A stretch of DNA of 5,793 nucleotides from Bacteroidota bacterium (lineage in GTDB: Bacteria > Bacteroidota > Bacteroidia > Bacteroidales > VadinHA17). The notes beneath the pieces were generated by a model that saw only the letters and a program-made list of their open reading frames with translations, did no database searches and had not been told where the DNA came from. A program made the position numbers and the translations under genes. Positions 1 to 4,654 of this stretch are shown in pieces. The DNA lies in the NCBI GenBank assembly GCA_015222065.1, contig JADFUQ010000071.1:1-5793 (forward strand), read 5' to 3'. Position 1 is the stretch's first letter, and each line of letters opens with the position of its first letter.

Positions 1-33
1 ACACTGCATCACAACTTTTGTATATTTTTTATT

Positions 34-84
34 ACGCAAACATGTATAATGTTTATGGTAAAAAAATGCGTAACGCAAACATGT
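34..84. repeat. 12-bp direct repeat pair
   Basis: The 12-mer ACGCAAACATGT occurs at 34-45 and again, identically, at 73-84, with starts 39 bp apart (close to four helical turns). Each copy ends in the palindrome ACATGT, and a small inverted repeat (TGCGT, one base, ACGCA) at 67-77 overlaps the second copy. The pair lies in the spacer downstream of the PIN toxin gene, between it and whatever lies left of the window. It could be a pair of protein-binding sites for a gene outside the window, or leftover repeat DNA; nothing here decides. Confidence 0.6.
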
Positions 85-113
85 CATACGGGATTACTCT
101 CATCTCTTGCCTC

Positions 114-530
114 TCATCTGATACTTACTAAATACTCTTCAGCGGTCATTACCGGAATATCAGCTTCTTTAAAATCTTTAGCATTTCTGGTAATAAAGAT
201 ACTGCAATTAGATTTTAATGCGCTGAAATATTGTAATGAATCCTCAAAATCTTTGAAACTTGAATTTAATCCTTTTTCGATTATCAACTCATCAATTCCT
301 GATATATTTGATATAGTCTTAAATTTTCTCAACTGTTCTTTTGCTTTTTCAGCATCCTCAAATTTTACCAGAAAATAATTAACTTTTGAATAAGAAAGAG
401 CCGAAACAAAAATATTAATATCACCTTTATCAGCTAATGTTGCTATTTTAGCAACCGAATCATAAAAAGGAACTCTTTCTCCTAATAAATCCAGCATTAC
501 ATTGGTGTCTAAGAAAAGTTTATTTTTCAT
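114..530 (-). CDS. PIN-domain toxin of a type II toxin-antitoxin pair (VapC-like ribonuclease)
   Basis: This 138-residue protein has PIN-domain length and layout. PIN toxins are Mg2+-dependent RNases that cut tRNA or rRNA when freed from their antitoxin. The first acidic residue is in the hallmark LDTNVMLD (residues 7-14, D8, with N10). A DFED cluster at 94-97 gives the third acidic position, and ITRNAKDF at 113-120 is the C-terminal motif with D119; N116 sits where many PIN proteins have Asp. A clear second acidic residue near position 47 is not visible (the stretch reads SALSYSKV), which I believe is common in Bacteroidota PIN_3-type toxins. The start ATG overlaps the antitoxin stop as ATGA (527-530), so the two are translationally coupled. 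Family assignment is firm; the RNA target cannot be told from sequence. Confidence 0.9.
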   Translation of the reverse strand: MKNKLFLDTNVMLDLLGERVPFYDSVAKIATLADKGDINIFVSALSYSKVNYFLVKFEDAEKAKEQLRKFKTISNISGIDELIIEKGLNSSFKDFEDSLQYFSALKSNCSIFITRNAKDFKEADIPVMTAEEYLVSIR

Positions 531-784
531 TTATGTTTTTCAGTCAGGTAATTTGAGTATTCCTTTTTATAATCCAAATCTGCCGGGATATTTACACCCG
601 TTCTCATACTCTTTACAAAAGGCGAAATCTTAATCTCATCATAATCTTTGGAATCATTTTGAATGACTAAAGATTTTAGATAGGACTCAATTATCCGGGA
701 AAGACTTCTATTATGCGATCTGGCATATCCCTTTGCCCGTTCAATGACCAGCTTGTCCAGTTTTAATGTCAATTTAGTATCCAT
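527..784 (-). CDS. DUF6364-like ribbon-helix-helix antitoxin
   Basis: This small, basic protein (85 residues from the chosen start) is encoded just upstream of the PIN toxin. The N-terminal MDTKLTLKLDKLVIERAK is the short strand plus helix of a ribbon-helix-helix DNA-binding fold. A second helix follows (SLSRIIESYLKSL, residues 27-39), then an acidic linker and a C-terminal tail (about 52-82) that should wrap the toxin. Such antitoxins neutralise the toxin and repress their own operon as dimers. An ATG three codons upstream (791-793) is possible, but the purine run AAAAAGG touches that ATG and lies about nine bases from the one at 784, and the family usually begins MDTKLTL, so I chose 784. 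The stop overlaps the toxin start by ATGA. The operator at 798-811 fits autoregulation. Confidence 0.88.
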   Translation of the reverse strand: MDTKLTLKLDKLVIERAKGYARSHNRSLSRIIESYLKSLVIQNDSKDYDEIKISPFVKSMRTGVNIPADLDYKKEYSNYLTEKHK

Positions 785-797
785 GTTGCACATCCTT

Positions 798-811
798 TTT
801 GTACGTACAAA
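798..811. promoter_or_regulatory. Perfect 14-bp palindromic operator, TTTGTACGTACAAA
   Basis: Positions 798-811 are a perfect 14-bp palindrome covering the end of the -7 element and the predicted transcription start. A second copy of the half-site TTGTAC lies in the same orientation at 833-828 on the minus strand, 23 bp away, about two helical turns. This is the arrangement expected for cooperative binding of a ribbon-helix-helix repressor, most simply the antitoxin encoded just downstream. The palindrome is observed; its binding partner is inferred. Confidence 0.65.
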
Positions 812-839
812 TATAGTAAATTAATCCGTACAATGCAAA
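808..839 (-). promoter_or_regulatory. Bacteroidota-type promoter of the toxin-antitoxin operon
   Basis: Read on the minus strand, TATATTTG at 815-808 matches the Bacteroidota -7 element TAnnTTTG exactly. TTTG at 839-836 supplies the -33 element with a 20-base spacer, within the known range. Transcription should start near 803-800, leaving a leader of under 20 bases before the ATG at 784. The fit is from sequence; the start site itself is inferred. Confidence 0.72.
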
Positions 840-855
840 TTTATTATTAAAAAGT

Positions 856-886
856 GTTACGAGTTTCGGGTTACGGGTTACGGGTT
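856..886. repeat. Heptamer array, consensus GTTACGG
   Basis: Four units in register with period 7 start at 856, 863, 870 and 877. The last two are identical (GTTACGG), the first two differ at one base each, and GTTC follows. The array is non-coding, between the toxin-antitoxin promoter and the 3' flank of the Wzz-like gene. It is one of several unrelated 7-9 bp word arrays in the spacers of this window. Confidence 0.8.
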
Positions 887-900
887 CTCTCACCTCTCTC

Positions 901-971
901 TTCCTTCCAGCTTCAACCACAGTGAAATATGCTCCTATGTCGCATTTCACGTGGCAGGTCTTCGTGCTTCC
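901..971 (-). repeat. Hairpin element E1 downstream of the Wzz-like gene
   Basis: The element begins five bases past the stop codon of the Wzz-like gene. On the coding strand it opens with GGAAGC, carries GACCTGCCA, and closes with GGAAGGAA (908-901). Inside, 917-932 and 942-954 pair as CCAC/GTGG, GTGAAAT/ATTTCAC and GC/GC, making 13 base pairs with a one-base and a two-base bulge around a 9-base loop. The ends and GACCTGCCA recur in element E2 behind udp. There is no T-tract after the stem, so it is not a classical intrinsic terminator, although it sits where transcript ends would be expected. Confidence 0.55.
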
Positions 972-975
972 AACC

Positions 976-1962
976 TTAATACTTCCTATACACCGAAATC
1001 AATTCTTTCCTGAAGCTTATTGTTACCACAAAAACCAATCCCAATACAAAGAATAATATCACCCATGTCTTTGCGATATTGAGATATGAATTATCCGGCT
1101 GTGCCGGGGGGGTGAAATCGTCCAATACAGTTACTATTTCACTGTAAATATCCAGTTCCTTGTCAAGACTTTGCTTACTTCTATATAGTTCAAAAACTGA
1201 TTCATGATACAGTTTGGTTTCCGGTTCACTCAGAAAGACCATCTGCCCTTCACTGAACTTTCCTTTCTGCCTCTCTTCAAAATATTTGTAGTTCTGCAAA
1301 CTGTCAAGCTCAGATAATTCTGTTTCGGTTTTAGCAATTCTTTCCCTGAGCTGAATTAACCTTATCCTGTTAATCTTTTCAAAAAACTGATTTGTATTTA
1401 TATGATATAATATGCCATCCTTTACTTTATCAAGACTTTGAGGTTGTGAGGTTTTAACCCTGATGTCAAACCTGGAGGACATATGTGTAACTGTAGTATC
1501 CTGATAATATTTGTTTCTATCATCCACCAGATCAGGGATCCCGTCACGGTTTATATCAATTATCCAGAACGCTTCAATATCTACTACATTTTTAACTTCT
1601 GCTGAATCAAGATTTAGCGATTGGGCAAGTGCTTGCTTGTTATTTTCTTCCCCATAGAAATGAAGCTTATTGATATGAGCGATCATATCTGCGTTGTCAA
1701 CTGAATTTGATCGCAAAATTATATCTGATGAATAGAATCTGTCAGATGTATTGAATTTTAAGAATGCAACTAAAAACCCTAAAATGACGAATGCGATCAG
1801 ATAAGGTGATTTTTTTATCAGAAATACGGTTACTTTCAAAAAAATATCCCAGATATTAATAAAAAACCACTTGATTCCTTTTCCCATCTTATTGAAAAGT
1901 TCAAGCAGATCAATTTCATCATTCGAGCGCTGCTGATTCTTGTTTTCTAATTCCTTAGTCAT
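976..1962 (-). CDS. Wzz-like chain-length determinant / polysaccharide export membrane protein
   Basis: This 328-residue protein has Wzz-type (polysaccharide co-polymerase) architecture. It has a short cytoplasmic N-terminus with an IDLLELF-like start (17-23), a hydrophobic stretch at about 32-49, a first membrane helix at about 53-69, a long periplasmic part, and a second membrane helix at about 299-316 followed by a short basic tail. The periplasmic part contains heptad-like charged helices (about 196-222 and 250-280). Before the second helix comes the Pro-containing stretch FTPPAQPDN (283-291), as in Wzz proteins. There is no C-terminal tyrosine-kinase domain. DINRDGIPD at 136-144 fits a DxNxDGxxD calcium-binding loop. 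Wzz proteins set the length of O-antigen or capsule chains, but no glycan genes flank this one, so the substrate is unknown. The start lacks a Shine-Dalgarno site and follows a period-7 repeat. Confidence 0.68.
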   Translation of the reverse strand: MTKELENKNQQRSNDEIDLLELFNKMGKGIKWFFINIWDIFLKVTVFLIKKSPYLIAFVILGFLVAFLKFNTSDRFYSSDIILRSNSVDNADMIAHINKLHFYGEENNKQALAQSLNLDSAEVKNVVDIEAFWIIDINRDGIPDLVDDRNKYYQDTTVTHMSSRFDIRVKTSQPQSLDKVKDGILYHINTNQFFEKINRIRLIQLRERIAKTETELSELDSLQNYKYFEERQKGKFSEGQMVFLSEPETKLYHESVFELYRSKQSLDKELDIYSEIVTVLDDFTPPAQPDNSYLNIAKTWVILFFVLGLVFVVTISFRKELISVYRKY

Positions 1963-2031
1963 AAGTTATTTAGTTATATGTTATCAGTTAAATGTTATAT
2001 TGCTTTTAGCTTTTAGCGGTTAGCTGTTAGC
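1963..2031. repeat. Two heptamer arrays upstream of the Wzz-like gene
   Basis: At 2004-2031 four consecutive 7-base units end in TTAGC (starts 2004, 2011, 2018, 2025); the first two are identical. From about 1997 down to the start codon, the minus strand shows loosely repeated ATAAC words, also at about 7-base spacing, running into the ATG at 1962. This DNA is therefore the immediate 5' flank of the Wzz-like gene. I see no clear TAnnTTTG element in it. Confidence 0.6.
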
Positions 2032-2045
2032 AAGTCAACACGTTT

Positions 2046-2093
2046 TTCCATTCTTCCATTTTTCCATCATTCCACTCTTCCATTCTTCCTGTA
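2046..2093. repeat. Octamer array, consensus TTCCATTC
   Basis: Six units in register with period 8 start at 2046, 2054, 2062, 2070, 2078 and 2086. TTCC is invariant and the last unit diverges after it. On the minus strand this is a purine-rich GAATGGAA array beginning three bases after the stop codon of the transglutaminase-like gene. No hairpin or T-tract was seen. Confidence 0.85.
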
Positions 2094-2096
2094 TAC

Positions 2097-2975
2097 TCAT
2101 CTCATTACATTCAGTAACTCTCTATACCTGTTTGCTTTTGCCTTGTTGCCTGATTGATCATAAGCAAAGACCAAATTTAATACTAATCTCTGAATTATAT
2201 CAACATTCGAACATGGAATGTAAAAGTTTTTTTTAGGTTCCAGCTTCTGTTGCTTTAAAAAAAAGTCGATTTCCCTCCGTCCAAGGACTGCTCCCATGTT
2301 GAACGGGTTTACATAAAAAAGAATATGTTGCTCAGTTTTTTCATCGAATGTTTCAGGTTGCTTGTATTCATCCATGTAAGCAAGAATGAAATTACGTGGA
2401 AGATTTACCCCGTAAACAGGTATTCCCAGTTTTTGTGCTATGATAGAATATAAAATTCCCAGACTGACAGGATTGCCTTTTCTTGTTTGCAAGACATAAT
2501 TTATAAAGTTGTTTTGCGGATCATTCAAATTTGAACGATTAATGCTGAACTTATGTGTTTTGAATAGAATATGATTTAATACTTTAACTTTCTCAAGAGC
2601 AGTAAGATTCTCATTTATCTCAAGCCATACATCCTTTTTTATATCCTCAATTGAATTTTCTATTTCCGGAAATTTAAGTTCAGGATACTTCGATTTTGCA
2701 ATATAATATGCTCCTTCAAATAAATCCGGTTTTTCCCTATTGATCCATTCTGCAATTTTTTCTTTTACATACCCGGTTTGAATCCTTTGGATAATATTCT
2801 CAAGTCGTGATTGAACTTTCTCATTAAGAGCTGTTTCCCAAGCTCTTTCCAATTCAGGAATAATATCAATCCCTTTTTTCTGCAGGTTTGAGCTAACAGT
2901 GTCAAACACCATTGAATCAGGATCGTCCAGAAGCCGGATCAAGGCCTTTATTTCAATATTTTGAGATTCTATCAT
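2097..2975 (-). CDS. SirB1-type transglutaminase-fold protein, probably non-catalytic
   Basis: This 292-residue soluble protein has no signal peptide. The N-terminal third (about 5-70) is helical and HEAT-repeat-like (ALIRLLDDPDSMVFDTV). The core (about 85-245) matches the SirB1/Transglut_core2 family. It shows RKGNPVSLGILYSIIAQKLG at 165-184, VYGVNLPRNFILAY at 187-200, and FYVNPFNMGAVLGRREID at 220-237. In active transglutaminase folds these three blocks carry Cys, His and Asp. Here the usual positions read S171 (or neighbours), N195 in PRNF in place of PGHF, and N223 in VNPF in place of IDPF, so the triad appears lost. The C-terminus (about 255-290) resembles a short TPR-like helix pair. 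Cellular role is not known. It stands alone, with 134 bp to the Wzz-like gene and 233 bp to udp. Family call is firm; function is not. Confidence 0.8.
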   Translation of the reverse strand: MIESQNIEIKALIRLLDDPDSMVFDTVSSNLQKKGIDIIPELERAWETALNEKVQSRLENIIQRIQTGYVKEKIAEWINREKPDLFEGAYYIAKSKYPELKFPEIENSIEDIKKDVWLEINENLTALEKVKVLNHILFKTHKFSINRSNLNDPQNNFINYVLQTRKGNPVSLGILYSIIAQKLGIPVYGVNLPRNFILAYMDEYKQPETFDEKTEQHILFYVNPFNMGAVLGRREIDFFLKQQKLEPKKNFYIPCSNVDIIQRLVLNLVFAYDQSGNKAKANRYRELLNVMR

Positions 2976-3052
2976 ATTAATAATTGTTCGCTGTTGTTCA
3001 CGTTGTATACTTGCTAATGGTTACCCCTTCTGTTATATAGTGAAACTGGATT

Positions 3053-3082
3053 TTGCGAGGAGCGGAGCGACGAAGCAATCTC
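3053..3082. repeat. Dispersed repeat of the TGCGAGGAGCG...GAAGCAATCT type
   Basis: The stretch starting TTTGCGAGGAGCGGAGCGAC and ending GAAGCAATCT closely resembles an intergenic repeat I recall from genomes of many unrelated phyla, usually beginning GTCATTGCGAGGAGC. Its ends (TTGC and GCAA) pair, so it is an imperfect palindrome. It lies in the spacer between udp and the transglutaminase-like gene and is more G+C-rich than its surroundings. The family resemblance is from memory. Confidence 0.6.
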
Positions 3083-3124
3083 CAAAGAACAAAAGAAACT
3101 CCCAAAAAAGAACTGTAATGAGCT

Positions 3125-3178
3125 TTCCTTCCGACTCTGCCAGGAACGCCTGCGGCGCACTCTGGCAGGTCTGCTTCC
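3125..3178 (-). repeat. Hairpin element E2 downstream of udp
   Basis: The element starts 30 bases past the udp stop. On the coding strand it begins GGAAGC, carries GACCTGCCA, and ends with GGAAGGAA (3132-3125), the same bounding words as element E1. The stem pairs 3133-3143 with 3162-3171: CTGCCAG/CTGGCAG plus GAC/GTC across a one-base bulge, ten base pairs in all. A small GCC/GGC stem lies in the loop. No T-tract follows. The stem sequence differs from E1 while the ends agree, which suggests a shared structural element. Confidence 0.55.
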
Positions 3179-3183
3179 TCCCC

Positions 3184-3219
3184 ACTCACCTCACTCAACA
3201 TATTCAACCTACTCAACTA
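3184..3219. repeat. Nonamer array with ACTCAAC core at the 3' end of udp
   Basis: Four units with period 9 start at 3184, 3193, 3202 and 3211; the core is ACTCAAC, or GTTGAGT on the udp coding strand. The array overlaps the last codons of udp: the Val-Glu-stop ending is read from the repeat unit itself. The same GTTGAGT word forms the octamer array after the prohibitin gene at 5478-5509. Confidence 0.75.
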
Positions 3220-4084
3220 TCCTATCCAGCGTATATTCCACCAGTTCCTTAACAGTTAATTGATAATCTTTGCTAAACGTCATTGTAGCCCTGTTGGCAA
3301 TGATAGCACAGATTGTTACAGCTTTATGTCCCAGCATTTTTGCAAGACCATATATCGCTGAACTCTCCATTTCATAATTCGTAATTTTCTCACCTTTATA
3401 TTCAAATTCAGTAATTTTTGTATTTATCTCCGGATTTTGCAGACCAAGTCTTAATTTTCTCCCCTGTGGTCCGTAAAAACCGGGAGATGAGACGGTTAAT
3501 CCTTCGCGTGTTTTCTCGCTTCTCAGTCTGTTGAACAAATCTTCATCTGCATCTACAATATAAGGAACAGATAATTTTGCCCCCCAACCGATATGTTTAA
3601 TAAGTGTCTGCTCGAATTCAGGATCAGATATTTTGTTACTGTCAAAATAAAACCTGATAACGTTATCAAAACCTATAGCCTTTTTACTTAGCAGGAATGA
3701 ATCAACCGGTATATCATCCTGTAATCCGCCTGATGTTCCGATCCTGACAAAAGTTAAGCACTTATGTTTTTCTTTTATTTCCCGTTTCTTCATGTCAATA
3801 TTAACAAGTGCGTCAAGCTCATTCACAACAATGTCGATGTTGTCAGTGCCAATTCCTGTCGAAATAACAGTTAATTTTTTACCACGATAATATCCTGTAT
3901 GAGTTATAAATTCACGGTTGCTGACTTTTGTTTCTATCCTGTCAAAAAATCCTGAAACTATCCCTACTCTCCCCGGATCACCAACCATAATGATTGTATC
4001 GGCAATGTCATCCGGTCTCAGACCAAGATGATATATCCTTCCGTTCTTATCAACAATAAGCTCTGATAATCCTAATATGTTCAT
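3209..4084 (-). CDS. udp: Uridine phosphorylase
   Basis: This 291-residue cytoplasmic enzyme of pyrimidine salvage splits uridine with phosphate to uracil and ribose-1-phosphate. Landmarks follow E. coli Udp in order: IYHLGL (17-22; FHLGL in E. coli), GDPGRV phosphate loop (35-40), NREF (57-60, R58), STGIGTDN (75-82), VRIGTSGG (113-120, R114) and NYEMES (236-241, M239-E240 at the ribose). FYGPQGR (203-209) carries Q207 and R209, matching the Gln-x-Arg pair that reads uracil and separating uridine from purine nucleoside phosphorylases. The frame stays open 22 codons further upstream (to 4150), but that extension is encoded by tandem repeat and a likely promoter and is not family-like, so I start at 4084. 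The stop codon lies inside a GTTGAGTAG repeat. The gene is divergent from the prohibitin gene across 570 bp. Confidence 0.9.
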   Translation of the reverse strand: MNILGLSELIVDKNGRIYHLGLRPDDIADTIIMVGDPGRVGIVSGFFDRIETKVSNREFITHTGYYRGKKLTVISTGIGTDNIDIVVNELDALVNIDMKKREIKEKHKCLTFVRIGTSGGLQDDIPVDSFLLSKKAIGFDNVIRFYFDSNKISDPEFEQTLIKHIGWGAKLSVPYIVDADEDLFNRLRSEKTREGLTVSSPGFYGPQGRKLRLGLQNPEINTKITEFEYKGEKITNYEMESSAIYGLAKMLGHKAVTICAIIANRATMTFSKDYQLTVKELVEYTLDRIVE

Positions 4085-4125
4085 TGTTTTCTGTTTTTCC
4101 GGGACCTCAAACCCATAACTTGCGT

Positions 4126-4133
4126 TAAAAGTA
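4126..4133 (-). promoter_or_regulatory. Possible udp -7 element TACTTTTA
   Basis: On the minus strand TACTTTTA (4133-4126) matches TAnnTTTG at all but the last base, and it sits about 40 bases ahead of the chosen udp start. The nearest TTTG upstream (4151-4148) is only 14 bases away, shorter than usual. It lies within the open frame upstream of the udp ATG, which supports the shorter start. This is a weak call. Confidence 0.35.
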
Positions 4134-4140
4134 CAAAAAA

Positions 4141-4236
4141 CAAGCACCAAATTGTAAATAAATCACAAATGACAAGCACCAAATATCAAATAAATCACAA
4201 AAAACAAGCACCAAAATTCAAATAAATTACAATATT
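4141..4236. repeat. Three 32-bp tandem repeats
   Basis: CAAGCACCAAA begins at exactly 4141, 4173 and 4205, giving three contiguous 32-bp units that share an AAATAAAT(C/T)ACAA second half. Units are alike but not identical, and there are no unrelated spacers, so this is not a CRISPR array. A degenerate stretch beginning CAAAAAATCAATG follows from 4237. To the right (about 4264-4330), T-rich words such as TTTGGTAATTG and TTTTTTGTTATTTG are a rough inverse of the repeats, so the whole 4141-4330 block forms a large imperfect palindrome. It occupies the 5' flank of udp. Confidence 0.85.
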
Positions 4237-4416
4237 CAAAAAATCAATGATCAAAACTGTTTCGGTCATTTGGTAATTGATATTTGGATATTATTTGTTT
4301 TTTGTTATTTGAGGTTTGTTATTTACCATTGGGTTCTTTGATTCAAAATTTGTTTGCCTTTATGAACTTACATTAATTATTCCCGATAAATAGTAAGTTT
4401 TTACATATTATTCCTT

Positions 4417-4424
4417 TACTTTTG
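4417..4424 (+). promoter_or_regulatory. -7 element TACTTTTG ahead of the prohibitin gene
   Basis: TACTTTTG matches TAnnTTTG exactly and is followed by CG, as often seen at Bacteroidota promoters. A -33 TTG at the right distance is not evident; a dyad with arms at 4365-4371 and 4393-4399 lies in that area. Transcription would start near 4430, giving a leader of roughly 225 bases. A nearer alternative is TTG at 4597-4599, 22 bases, then TAACCTTG at 4622-4629 (one mismatch), which would leave a leader of only about 20 bases. Confidence 0.5.
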
Positions 4425-4455
4425 CGTCAAATAATCAAATCAGATAAAATTATGA

Positions 4456-4539
4456 AACTTCCATGTATCATTAATGCACAAACAAAAATGATTAAATAAT
4501 TGTTGCGCAACAGTATACGGATTTTTCCACATGGAAGTT
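4456..4539. repeat. 11-bp inverted repeat enclosing a 12-bp palindrome
   Basis: AACTTCCATGT at 4456-4466 is exactly reversed as ACATGGAAGTT at 4529-4539, with 62 bases between. Inside lies a perfect 12-bp palindrome, TGTTGCGCAACA, at 4501-4512. If transcription starts near 4430, both fall in the untranslated leader of the prohibitin gene and could fold into a stem with an internal hairpin. No flanking target-site duplication was seen, so a miniature transposon is not supported. Confidence 0.6.
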
Positions 4540-4654
4540 CACGAGCGGGTTAGCGCCATGGGTTTTTGTGGGAGCGAGTAACAAATACCACAGAACTTGT
4601 AAAAAAGTAGAAAATATTAAGTAACCTTGTAACTAACATAAAAAATTTAAACGT

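Larger units (their letters stand above)
4085..4654. other. 570-bp divergent intergenic region
   Basis: This is the spacer between the starts of udp (leftward) and the prohibitin gene (rightward). From left to right it holds a weak udp promoter, the 32-bp tandem repeats and their imperfect inverse to about 4330, a small dyad (AACTTAC 4365-4371, GTAAGTT 4393-4399), a -7 element at 4417-4424, and a possible leader with an inverted repeat and a 12-bp palindrome. No coding region is supported; a 15-codon frame at 4452-4499 is noted but not called as a gene. Confidence 0.8.

Noticed and set aside
18..50. A sigma70-like promoter using TATAAT at 45-50
   Set aside because: The only TTG-like box upstream is 21 bases away, the organism appears to use TAnnTTTG promoters, and no plus-strand gene follows.
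49..378. A 109-codon plus-strand open frame
   Set aside because: It lies antisense to the PIN toxin, which has clear family motifs; the plus-strand product shows no recognisable features.
917..954. An intrinsic terminator for the Wzz-like gene
   Set aside because: The stem is credible but contains bulges and is not followed by a T-tract on the coding strand, so it is listed as a hairpin element instead.
2998..3252. Overlapping open frames on both strands (minus 2998-3216, plus 3040-3252)
   Set aside because: Both are made of spacer repeats (dispersed repeat, hairpin E2, nonamer array), and neither product resembles a protein family.
4085..4150. A 22-residue N-terminal extension of udp
   Set aside because: The added codons come from the tandem repeat and the probable promoter, and Udp proteins begin close to the IYHLGL block; the ATG at 4084 is the better start.
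4141..4236. A CRISPR array
   Set aside because: The 32-bp units are contiguous and similar over their full length, with no unique spacers and no cas genes.
4452..4499. A 15-codon leader peptide gene
   Set aside because: There is no ribosome-binding signal, no amino-acid-codon run typical of attenuation, and one arm of the inverted repeat lies in it; chance is sufficient.
4456..4539. A miniature inverted-repeat transposon
   Set aside because: The 11-bp arms are perfect, but no target-site duplication flanks them and no transposase is nearby.
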